A DNA stretch of 64,000 nucleotides from assembly GCF_028369105.1 (NCBI RefSeq), contig NZ_JAQNDO010000001.1, positions 5,672,501 to 5,736,500 of the forward strand, given 5' to 3'. Source of the stretch: Polyangium mundeleinium (GTDB lineage: Bacteria; Myxococcota_A; Polyangia; Polyangiales; Polyangiaceae). Shown one piece after another: positions 38,458-46,695 of this stretch; within the stretch, counting starts at the first letter, position 1; each line of letters opens with the position of its first letter. The notes below the pieces were generated by a model. It saw only the letters and a list, made by a program, of their open reading frames with translations, was not told the origin of the DNA and made no database searches. Made by a program: the position numbers and the translations under genes.

Positions 38458-40009
38458 TCCGATCCCGCCTCACGCTCCTGCTCGCGCTCGCGGTCGGCTG
38501 CGGCGGCCCCAAGGCCGCGCCCGTGCCCGATGCGGGCGCAGAAGCAGGAGCGGATGCGGATGCGGCAGCGGATGCGGCAGCGGACGCAGCAGCGGACGCG
38601 GAAGCGCCTGCAGACGACGAGCCACCGCGGCTCGGCTCCATCGGCTTCACCACCTTCATCTACCAGGATCGCTCCCGAAAGCGCCGGATCGGCGAGGTTC
38701 GTCCGGGGACGATCGTCCTCCTCACGAGCGACGAGCCCGTCGAGGTGCCGCCTTCGCAGCTCGGCGGCTGCAAGAGCGGCCGCTTTTATCCCGTCGCGCC
38801 CCGCGGGTTCATCTGCGAGGACGAGACCATCACCCGCAACCTCGACGATCCCCGCTTCCGCGCGCTCGCGCTCGCCGCCCCGCGGGAGGGCCCACGTCCG
38901 TACGACTACGCGTTTTCCACGCGGGCGCCGATGTACGGCCGGGCCCCCACGCCGAGCGAGCAGGCCCGGACCGAGCGGCGGCTGCGGCCCGTGGCGGAGC
39001 TCGCGCGGGTGCGCCGCTCGATGGACGGGCACGAGGATCTCGCCGATCTCGCGCCCACGCCGCCGCGGGATTCCATTCCGGAGTTTTTGCTTGGCGGAAA
39101 GGAGGCACCCGTGCCCGCGGGCCGGCGCGGCGGCCTCGTGCGCAAGGAGATCCCGCACGGATCCATGCTCTCGTTTTCGCACGCGTTCGACGTCGAGGGA
39201 CGCACCTTCCTGCTCGCGCCCGATCTGACGCTCGTCCCCGCCGATCGCATGCGCCCGTTCCGCCCGAGCGCCTTCCGCGGGGTCGCCATCGGCAGCAACA
39301 ATCCCTTGCCCATCGGCTGGTTCCGCAAGACGGCGCGGACGAAGCACAAGCGCGAGGCGAGCGGCGCATTCGTCGCGACGGGCGAGACGTGGGCGCCGCG
39401 TACGTTCGTGCGGTTGTCGGGGACGTCCATCACGCACGAGGGGGAGCTCTACTGGGAGACACGCGAGCCGGGGCCGACGTATGCGCGGGCGCGCGACGTT
39501 TCCGTGGTCGCCGCGCCGGAGGCGTGGCCTCGGATGGTGGGGGCCGACGAGAAATGGATCGACGTCTCGCTCTCGCGCGGGACGATGACGTTGTTCGAGG
39601 GGCGCCGCGCGGTGTATTCGACGTTGATGTCGCGGGCGCGGGGGGCGTGACGGAGTCGCCGAAGGCGACCACGGAGGAGCTCGTCCGCGGGGCGTTTTCG
39701 CCGCTCGGGAGTTACCGGATCGCCGTGAAATACCGCGCGGCGCCACTCACGAGCGAGGCGACCCCGGATCCCTCGTCGTTCTGGATCGCCGACGTGCCCT
39801 GGGTGCAATACTTCCGAAATCCCTTCGCGATTCACGCGGCGTACTGGCACGAGGATTTCGGCAGCCCGAAGAGCGGCGGTTGCATCAACCTCTCGCCCGA
39901 GGACGCGTCGATCGTGTTTGCCTGGACGGATCCGCCCGTCCCCGACGGCTGGTCGAGCGCGGACGCACGCCCGAGCGAGCCGGGGACGTGGATTGTCCTT
40001 CGGCGGTGA
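38454..40009 (+). pseudogene. L,D-transpeptidase (YkuD) lipoprotein gene with a frameshift near 39640
   Basis: The first frame (TTG 38454 to TGA 39650) encodes a lipoprotein (LLLALAVGC) with an Ala/Asp-rich spacer, a central domain, and the beginning of a YkuD domain (WIDVSLSRGTMTLFEGRRAV). The domain then continues in the -1 frame (VTESPKATTEELVRGAFSP) with HAAYWHEDFGSPKSGGCINL, the His and Cys of the L,D-transpeptidase active site, stopping at 40009. The frames meet at a run of six G (about 39639-39644). One missing G would explain the break, so this is either a sequencing error or a recent inactivation. Intact enzymes crosslink peptidoglycan or attach proteins to it. Confidence 0.85.
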
Positions 40010-41421
40010 ACGAGCAGGTGTCCTCGTGCTTCTGCGGGGGGCGGGGTTCTTCCGAATCGAACGGCGTGTCGGAGAGCGAGCTTGTCACGGCCTTGGCTCT
40101 GCCGTATCAAATGAAGATGACGGCTGCTGTTCGCAGTCTGGTCGAGCCCGCGCGTCTCGGGGATGGGCGGGAGCCTTCGCCGGTCTCTCTCGTCGGCGTT
40201 GTCCAGGATCTATCGCTCGCGCGCGACATGCCGGCCCTCATGGAGGTCGTGCGGAAGGCGGCCCGGGAGCTCACCGGCGCCGACGGCGCGACGTTCGTCC
40301 TGCGGGACGGCGACCTCTGCTACTACGCGGAGGAGAACGCCATCGAGCCGCTCTGGAAAGGCCGGCGATTCCCGATGACCGCGTGCATCAGCGGCTGGTC
40401 GATGCTCCACCGCGAGGCCGTCACCATCGAGGACATCTACGAGGATCCTCGCATCCCTTTCGAGGCGTATCGGCCGACGTTCGTGAAGAGCCTGTGCATG
40501 GTCCCCATCCGGACGAAGGCGCCCATCGGCGCCATCGGCAATTACTGGGCGACGCGGCACCAAACGACGCCGTACGAGCTCGCGCTCCTCCAGGCGCTCG
40601 CCAATAGCACCTCGGTGGCGATGGAGAATATCGAGGTCTACGCCGAGCTGGAGAAACGCGTCCAGGACCGGACGCGCGAGCTCGAGGAGAAGAGCCAAAG
40701 GCTCGCCGAGGAGCACGCGGCGCTGCTCGAGCTTCAGCGGCAAAAGGAGGAGCTGAGCGCGCTCGTCGTGCACGATCTCAAGAGCCCCGCCGCCGCCATC
40801 GTGCTCGCCGCTTCTTTGCAGCTTCGGAGCCCCGACCTCGGGCCCGCGGAGCGGCGCCGCTGGGGCGTCGTATGTTCCTCCGCGGAGCGTATCGTCCGCA
40901 CGGCGGCGAACGTGCTCGATATCGCGCAGAGCCAGGAGGGCAGGCTCGTGCCGCGTTACGCCATCGTGGATCTCGGCGGGCTGATTGCCGAGATCCGCGA
41001 GCTGCTCTTGCCGCTCGCCGAGAAACGCGAGCAGCGGATCGAGGTGTCGTGTGATGTGCCCGAGGGCGCGCTGTGGGCCGATCGAGAGTTCCTTGGGCGC
41101 ACGCTGCAGAACCTCGTCGACAACGCGATTCGTTACAGCCCCACGAAGAGCACGGTGCGCATCGAGGCGCACGCGGACGCCGCGTGGGTGACGGTCGCCG
41201 TCTGCGATGAGGGCCCCGGGGTCCCGGCCGACATGCGCCAGCGCATTTTCGATCGGTACGTGCGGCTCGATGAGAAGGGCCGCACGGGGTGGGGGCTCGG
41301 GCTCGCCTTTTGCAAAATGGCCGTCGAGGCGCACGGCGGCACGAGCTGGATCGACGACGGCGCGCCGCGGGGGAGCCGGTTCTGCTTCCGGCTCCCGGCC
41401 GCGCGCGTCGGCGTGAGTTGA
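40006..41421 (+). CDS. GAF-domain sensor histidine kinase
   Basis: A cytoplasmic kinase of 471 residues if GTG at 40006 is used, which overlaps the transpeptidase stop by 4 bp. ATG at 40111 (436 residues) is the alternative. A GAF domain (VVQDLSLARDMPALMEVV to FVKSLCMVPI, then PIGAIGNYWA) is followed by a coiled-coil linker (QDRTRELEEKSQRLAEEH). HisKA has VVHDLKSPAAA with the phospho-accepting His. The ATPase domain shows QNLVDNAIRYSP, CDEGPGVP and GWGLGLAFCKMAVEAHGG. No response regulator is adjacent. It may sense a small ligand or light through GAF; no chromophore Cys is evident. Confidence 0.9.
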   Translation: MNEQVSSCFCGGRGSSESNGVSESELVTALALPYQMKMTAAVRSLVEPARLGDGREPSPVSLVGVVQDLSLARDMPALMEVVRKAARELTGADGATFVLRDGDLCYYAEENAIEPLWKGRRFPMTACISGWSMLHREAVTIEDIYEDPRIPFEAYRPTFVKSLCMVPIRTKAPIGAIGNYWATRHQTTPYELALLQALANSTSVAMENIEVYAELEKRVQDRTRELEEKSQRLAEEHAALLELQRQKEELSALVVHDLKSPAAAIVLAASLQLRSPDLGPAERRRWGVVCSSAERIVRTAANVLDIAQSQEGRLVPRYAIVDLGGLIAEIRELLLPLAEKREQRIEVSCDVPEGALWADREFLGRTLQNLVDNAIRYSPTKSTVRIEAHADAAWVTVAVCDEGPGVPADMRQRIFDRYVRLDEKGRTGWGLGLAFCKMAVEAHGGTSWIDDGAPRGSRFCFRLPAARVGVS

Positions 41422-41446
41422 GCGCGGGCGCGCGTGATCGAATGCG

Positions 41447-43150
41447 TCAGGGTTCGTAAGCGCCCAGCGTGCACTGCGCCGGATTGCGGGGGTTGCCCCG
41501 TTGATCGGTGGGCGGGCAATCGGTGCCCGCGCCGATCGCGGGGCTCCCCGCCTGGGGCGCGATCGTCCGTGTGGGTCCGCCGTTGTCGGCGAGGTCGCCG
41601 AGGAGCGGATCCATGCGGGAGATGCCCGGCGTGCAATCCATGTCGTCTTTGATGCCGATGGGCCATTGAAGGTTGTTCGTGCCGGTGCCGGGCGGCTGCG
41701 CGTAGGCGCTGCCCGTGCAGTTGAGGGGCGTGTACGGGTTCTCCGCGTCGTTGTGGAGGATCGTGTTGTGGAGCTCGAGGTTCGAGACGTTGGCGATGCC
41801 CGAGGCGAACTGGGCCGCGTTGCCGACGATGGTGCAGTTCGTGAGCTTGCCGGTGGTCTTTTCGCCGATGTAGAGGCCGCCGCCGATGCCACGGGTCGTG
41901 AAATCGGCGCGGGAATAGGTCGTGTTGCCCGTGAGGGTGACGTTCGTGAGGTCGGCGATGGCGGGCGTCTCGCCGTGGCCGAGGATCCAGAGGCCCGCGA
42001 CGGCCTCGGATTGGTTGTTCGAGACCGTCGACGCGGTCATCGTGACGTGCGTGCCCTGGATGTAGAGGCCGCCGGCGCTGCTCGGCATTCCCACGGCGTC
42101 GTTTTGATCCACGATGGAGTTCCCGTCGAAGGTCGAACGATCGATGATCGTGGGTTCGGTCTCGTAGCCGGTGCGAAAGAGCGCGCCGCCGTAGGCGCGG
42201 CCCTGGTTGTTCTGGACGAGCGTGCCGCAGATCGAGAGCGTCCGCCCCTGCCCATCCATGCAGATCGCGCCGCCATTGCCGCCGCGGCCGATCTGCTGGC
42301 CATTCGGCTCGACGGAATTGGCGCCGTAGCCCGTGGCCCGGTTGTCTTCGATCGTGCTGTCCGCGAGGAGGATCGCTGCGCCGAGCGCGCCGAGGGCCCC
42401 GCCGTTCGAGGCGCGGTTGCCCGAGAAGCGGCTGCCCGTGACGCGGAGCGTGCCCCGGCCGATGCTGTAAATGGCGCCGCCCGCGACGTCCGGGCCCTCC
42501 AGCGCGGCCTCGTTGTCCAGAAAAACGCAGTCGACGACGCTGACGTTGCCGCCGACGTGGTAGATGGCGCCGCCGCCGCCGTCGATGTCGGTGCCGAGCG
42601 GAATGGCCGTGCCCGAGGCTTTGCCGTCGCGGAGCGTGAGGCGTTGCACGGTGAGGGTGGGGCTCGTGGCCTCGAAGTTTTTCGTGTCCATCTCGAAAAT
42701 GCGGGTCGTCTTGGCGCCGCTCAAGGTGACGCGGCCGCCGCCGTCGACGACGGTGTCGGCTTGGATGGTCTTTGCGTTGCTCAGGAGGATGGTGACCGGG
42801 TCGGGGCCACAATCGAAGACGATGACGCCGCCGTTCGTGATCGCCGCGTCGAGCGCCGCTTCGGTGCAGCTCGCGGGCGTCCCCGTGCCGATGACGGCGG
42901 TCGGGCTGGAGACGTCGACAAGCTCGCTCGGCGGCGCGCAGCCCATCGAGGCGTTGCCGCCGCCGCCACCGCTACCGCCTGCGCCGCCGCTACCGCCGCT
43001 ACCGCCTCCGCCACCGCTGCCGCTTCCGGCGCCGCTTCCGCTTCCGGCGCCGCTTCCGTTTCCGATTTCGCCGCCATTGCCTCCGCAGGCGGTGAGGAGC
43101 GTGCTGCAGGCGAGCGTGGCGAGGGCGATGGACGAAAAGAAAGATCGCAT
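41447..43150 (-). CDS. Right-handed beta-helix lipoprotein, choice-of-anchor Q type
   Basis: A 567-residue predicted lipoprotein (STLLTACGG) with a Gly/Ser spacer. The body has many short N/T/G-rich rungs (VSVVDCVFLDNEA, LRVTGSRFSGNRASNGGALG, TLSICGTLVQNNQ), typical of a parallel beta-helix like polymorphic outer membrane proteins. The end, DPLLGDLADNGGPTRTIAPQ then GSPAIGAG and QRGNPRNP, is the choice-of-anchor Q signature. It is probably surface-bound and may bind polysaccharide; no catalytic residues were identified. GGAGGTCCTCC precedes the ATG. It is divergent from the gamma-glutamyltransferase gene across a 107-bp interval. Confidence 0.88.
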   Translation of the reverse strand: MRSFFSSIALATLACSTLLTACGGNGGEIGNGSGAGSGSGAGSGSGGGGGSGGSGGAGGSGGGGGNASMGCAPPSELVDVSSPTAVIGTGTPASCTEAALDAAITNGGVIVFDCGPDPVTILLSNAKTIQADTVVDGGGRVTLSGAKTTRIFEMDTKNFEATSPTLTVQRLTLRDGKASGTAIPLGTDIDGGGGAIYHVGGNVSVVDCVFLDNEAALEGPDVAGGAIYSIGRGTLRVTGSRFSGNRASNGGALGALGAAILLADSTIEDNRATGYGANSVEPNGQQIGRGGNGGAICMDGQGRTLSICGTLVQNNQGRAYGGALFRTGYETEPTIIDRSTFDGNSIVDQNDAVGMPSSAGGLYIQGTHVTMTASTVSNNQSEAVAGLWILGHGETPAIADLTNVTLTGNTTYSRADFTTRGIGGGLYIGEKTTGKLTNCTIVGNAAQFASGIANVSNLELHNTILHNDAENPYTPLNCTGSAYAQPPGTGTNNLQWPIGIKDDMDCTPGISRMDPLLGDLADNGGPTRTIAPQAGSPAIGAGTDCPPTDQRGNPRNPAQCTLGAYEP

Positions 43151-43257
43151 GGAGGACCTCCGCGGTTGCTGTCCATCCTTACGCGAGTCGCGTGGCGGCA
43201 TGAAGGCGATCGTAGGATCGATGCGAGTCTTCGCGATGCGCGTGGTATGTAGCGCCC

Positions 43258-45048
43258 GTGAACGCCAACGCTGCTGCGCGCCGGCTCCTCGCCCGCGCCA
43301 CTTTCCTCGTTTCCTCCATCCTCGCGGCCTCGTGCGGCGAAGGCACAAAGCCCCCGGAGGTGCCGGTGGCCGTGTCCTCGCCTGCCGCGGTGCCCGCGCT
43401 TGCGCGTGTTCCCGCGAAGTGGCGCTTCGATCTGCGCGCCGCGCCCGCGTCGGGGCGCGAGGGCATGGTCACGAGCGACGCGGCCGATGCGACGCGCGTG
43501 GGCGTGGAGATCCTCCGCAAGGGCGGGAGCGCAGTGGACGCGGCGGTGGGTGTGGCATTCGCGCTCGCCGTGGTGCTCCCGCAGGCGGGGAACGTCGGCG
43601 GCGGGGGATTCATGGTCGTACGCGCGGAAAAAGGCGAGGTGCGCGCGCTCGATTTCCGCGAGACCGCGCCGGCGAAGGCGACACGGGAGATGTTCTTCGG
43701 GAAAACCGGCGCGTCGCTCGTCGGTCACCTCGCCGCGGGGGTGCCGGGCGCGGTGGCCGGGTTATGGGAGGCGCATCGTACGTACGGAAAACGCCCGTGG
43801 AAGGAGCTCGTCGCGCCCGCGATCCGGCTCGCGGAAGAGGGGTTCGTCGTGGACGAGGGGCTCGCCGAGATCCTCCGGGATCGCGCGGTGGACATCGCCC
43901 GGTTCCCGGCCTCCGCCGCGATGTTCATGCCGGGGGGAAAGCCGCTCGGCGTGGGGGCGGTTCTGAAAAACCCGGAGCTCGCGCAGGTGCTCGCGCGGAT
44001 TGCGGAGCGCGGGGCGCCGGGGTTTTACGAGGGCGAGACGGCAAAACTCCTCGTCGAGGAGATGAAGGCGGGCGGGGGGATCGTGACGGCCGAGGATCTC
44101 GCGGCCTATCGGCCGGTCTGGCGGACGCCGGTCGAGATGGAGTATCGCGGGCACAAGGTGTTCGCGATGCCGCCGCCCTCGTCCGGCGGGCTCGTGCTCG
44201 CATTCACGCTCGGCCTGCTCGAGGGCTACGATCTCGGGAAGATGGGGTTTCTTTCGACGGAGGCGCTGCACGTCACGGTGGAGACGTCGCGGCGCGCGTT
44301 CGCCAAGAGAAACCATTTCCTCGGGGATCCCGCGTTCGTGCCGGTTCCGACGGGCGAGTTTCTCTCGGCGGAGGCCCTTCAGCAGGCGCGCGCCTCGATC
44401 GATCCGGCCCGCGCGACGCCCTCGTCCGAGGTCGGGCCCGGGCGCGGGGGCGCGAACGAGAAAAAACACACGACCCATTTCTCCATCGTCGATCGCAGCG
44501 GCGCGGCCGTGGCGTTGACGACGACGATCAATACATCCCTCGGCTCGGCCGTGGTCGTGCGGGGCGGGGGGTTTCTCCTGAACAATGAGATGGACGATTT
44601 CGCGACCGAACCCGGAAAGCCCAATGTCTTTGGCCTCGTGCAGGGCGAGGCGAACGCGGTCGCGCCGGGCAAGCGGATGCTCTCGTCGATGACGCCGACG
44701 ATCGTGGTGGGGCCGGACGGCGCTGTGCGGATCGTGACGGGCGCGGCCGGCGGGCCGACGATCATCTCGGCCGCGCTCGCGGTGATCACGAACGTGCTCG
44801 ATCACGGAATGGGCGCGACCGCGGCGGTGGGCGCGCCGCGGGTGCATCATCAACATTTGCCCGATCAGATTTTCATCGAGGAAGGCGGGCTGCCGGAGGA
44901 CGTACTGCGGGTGCTCGGCGCGCGCGGGCACAAATGCGAGGCGTGGGACGCGATCGCAGACGCGCCGTCGATCGTGCGGGGTCCGGGTGGCGTATGGACG
45001 GGCTCCGCCGAGCCGCGCAACAAGAGCGGGCTCGCGCTGGGTCTTTGA
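43258..45048 (+). CDS. ggt: Gamma-glutamyltransferase lipoprotein
   Basis: A 596-residue Ntn-hydrolase of the gamma-glutamyltranspeptidase family, which cleaves glutathione and transfers the glutamyl group. A signal peptide ending LAASC predicts lipoprotein attachment. The large-subunit signature is seen (GGSAVDAAVGVAFALAVVLP, GNVGGGGFMVVR, FRETAP). The autocatalytic cleavage site is in KKHTTHFSIVD, where Thr begins the small subunit, followed by NTSLGSAVVVRGGGFLLNNE and GGPTIIS. GTG at 43258 is the start. The gene may be co-transcribed with the EGF-RCC1 gene 104 bp downstream. Confidence 0.94.
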   Translation: MNANAAARRLLARATFLVSSILAASCGEGTKPPEVPVAVSSPAAVPALARVPAKWRFDLRAAPASGREGMVTSDAADATRVGVEILRKGGSAVDAAVGVAFALAVVLPQAGNVGGGGFMVVRAEKGEVRALDFRETAPAKATREMFFGKTGASLVGHLAAGVPGAVAGLWEAHRTYGKRPWKELVAPAIRLAEEGFVVDEGLAEILRDRAVDIARFPASAAMFMPGGKPLGVGAVLKNPELAQVLARIAERGAPGFYEGETAKLLVEEMKAGGGIVTAEDLAAYRPVWRTPVEMEYRGHKVFAMPPPSSGGLVLAFTLGLLEGYDLGKMGFLSTEALHVTVETSRRAFAKRNHFLGDPAFVPVPTGEFLSAEALQQARASIDPARATPSSEVGPGRGGANEKKHTTHFSIVDRSGAAVALTTTINTSLGSAVVVRGGGFLLNNEMDDFATEPGKPNVFGLVQGEANAVAPGKRMLSSMTPTIVVGPDGAVRIVTGAAGGPTIISAALAVITNVLDHGMGATAAVGAPRVHHQHLPDQIFIEEGGLPEDVLRVLGARGHKCEAWDAIADAPSIVRGPGGVWTGSAEPRNKSGLALGL

Positions 45049-45152
45049 AGGGGCAAAGGCGATCCAGCTCCGCGCACGGCAGATGGAAAGGCCATCTGGA
45101 ACCGGGTACATGGACGTGGTACGCGGCGAGATCCAGAGGGAGGAGTCGAGCA

Positions 45153-46622
45153 GTGGACCAAATTCGAACGATGACGAGCTGGACAGCGCTGGCCACGTTG
45201 CTGAGCGGGGCGCTCCTCTCGGGCGTGCTGGGAACATCGGGCGGGGGCTGCGCGCGGGCCTCCGGGACGATTGGCGAGGGGGGCTCCGGAGGGGAGGGCA
45301 GCCAGGAATGTGGGGATGGGATCGTCGGCGGTGGCGAGGACTGCGACGACGGCAATACGGCGGACGGTGACGGTTGCTCGGCCACGTGCTCCACGGAGCA
45401 GGGCTTCACATGTAGCGGCGAGCCCACGAAATGCGAGGACATCGACGAGTGCGCGTCGAACCCGTGTAGCGCGAACGCGACCTGCACGAACACGGATGGC
45501 GCCTTCGTATGCGTTTGTGCCCCCGGATATACGGGTCCCACCTGCGAAAAAGGGCCTTGCCTCGTCGACGTGGCCGGCGGTCGCGGGCATAGCTTGGCGG
45601 TGCGGGGCGAGGGCACGGTCATGGCCTGGGGGAGCAACGCCTCGGGCCAGCTCGGCGAAGGGACCACGAACAATCAGCCCACGCCGGTGCAGGTCAAGGG
45701 GCTGACGGGAGCCTTGCGTATCGCCGCGGGTCGTGTCCACGCGGTATCGGTCAAGAGCGATGGCACGGTCCGAGCCTGGGGCTCGAATCTTTATGGACAG
45801 CTCGGCGACGGGTCCACCACGCAACGGAATACGCCGGTGCTGGTGCAGAACCTCGCCGAGATCCTCACCGTCACTGCGGGCTCTTACCATTCGCTGGCGC
45901 TCACCAAGGCCGGCGCGGTATGGGCTTGGGGGCAGAATACGAACGGTCAGCTCGGCGATGGGAGCGTCAACAATCGCACGGCGCCCATCCAGGTGCAGAA
46001 CCTCGCCAATGTGGCCATCGTCGCGTCCGGACAGCTCCACAACCTGGCGCTTCGGGCGGATGGATCGGCGTGGGCCTGGGGATTGAATCTGTATGGCCAG
46101 CTCGGCGACGGCACCACGATGCAACGAAATACGGCCGTGCAGGTGCAAGGCATCACGGGGGCCGTGGCCGTGGCGGCCGGGCAGGGGCATAGCTTGTTGC
46201 TGAAGTCCGACAAGACCGTATGGGCCTGGGGCCAGAATACGAGCGGTCAGCTCGGCGACGGCACCACCACGCAGCGAAATACGCCCGTGCAGGTGCAGGG
46301 GCTCTCCGACGTGGTGGCCATCGCTGCAGGCGATCTGCACAGCATGGCGCTCCGGAGCGACGGGACCCTATGGACCTGGGGCGATAACCAGAACGGGCAG
46401 CTCGGCGATGGCAGCACGTCGCCACGATCGACGCCGGCGCAGGTCACCGGCCTGCCGGCGATCAAGACCATCGCGGCGGGTCCGGACGCGCAGCACAGCT
46501 TCGCGCTCACGGCCGACGGCCTGGTCTACGTATGGGGGCGCAACGACGCCGGGCAGATCGGCGATGGCACGGCCGTCCTTTTGAAAGCGACGCCGGTGCA
46601 GCCGCAGCTCACCTGCAATTGA
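45153..46622 (+). CDS. Lipoprotein with DUF4215-type, EGF-like and seven RCC1 repeats
   Basis: A 489-residue exported protein. The signal peptide ends near GTSGGGC, giving a likely lipoprotein. Then come CGDGIVGGGEDCDDGN (myxobacterial Cys-rich element), an EGF-like domain of calcium-binding type (DIDECASNPCSANATC, CVCAPGYTG), and seven RCC1 blades with W-G-x-N-x-x-GQLGDG every 50 residues (VMAWGSNASGQLGEGT to VYVWGRNDAGQIGDGT), enough for a complete seven-bladed propeller. The C-terminus closes the propeller. GTG at 45153 is favoured by GGGAGGAG 6-7 bp upstream; ATG at 45171 is the alternative. Probably a surface binding protein. Confidence 0.88.
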   Translation: MDQIRTMTSWTALATLLSGALLSGVLGTSGGGCARASGTIGEGGSGGEGSQECGDGIVGGGEDCDDGNTADGDGCSATCSTEQGFTCSGEPTKCEDIDECASNPCSANATCTNTDGAFVCVCAPGYTGPTCEKGPCLVDVAGGRGHSLAVRGEGTVMAWGSNASGQLGEGTTNNQPTPVQVKGLTGALRIAAGRVHAVSVKSDGTVRAWGSNLYGQLGDGSTTQRNTPVLVQNLAEILTVTAGSYHSLALTKAGAVWAWGQNTNGQLGDGSVNNRTAPIQVQNLANVAIVASGQLHNLALRADGSAWAWGLNLYGQLGDGTTMQRNTAVQVQGITGAVAVAAGQGHSLLLKSDKTVWAWGQNTSGQLGDGTTTQRNTPVQVQGLSDVVAIAAGDLHSMALRSDGTLWTWGDNQNGQLGDGSTSPRSTPAQVTGLPAIKTIAAGPDAQHSFALTADGLVYVWGRNDAGQIGDGTAVLLKATPVQPQLTCN

Positions 46623-46646
46623 CGGGATCCGGCGAGGGAGGGGAGC

Positions 46647-46674
46647 GCGGCCGGGACGGGTTCGTCCCGGCCGC
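46647..46674. terminator. Perfect 12-bp-stem hairpin between convergent genes
   Basis: GCGGCCGGGACG pairs with CGTCCCGGCCGC around the loop GGTT. It lies in the 73-bp gap between the convergent EGF-RCC1 and Cys-rich repeat genes and should stop transcription from both sides. There is no U-tract. Confidence 0.65.
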
Positions 46675-46695
46675 GGAGGGGTGGGTCGTTCCGGG

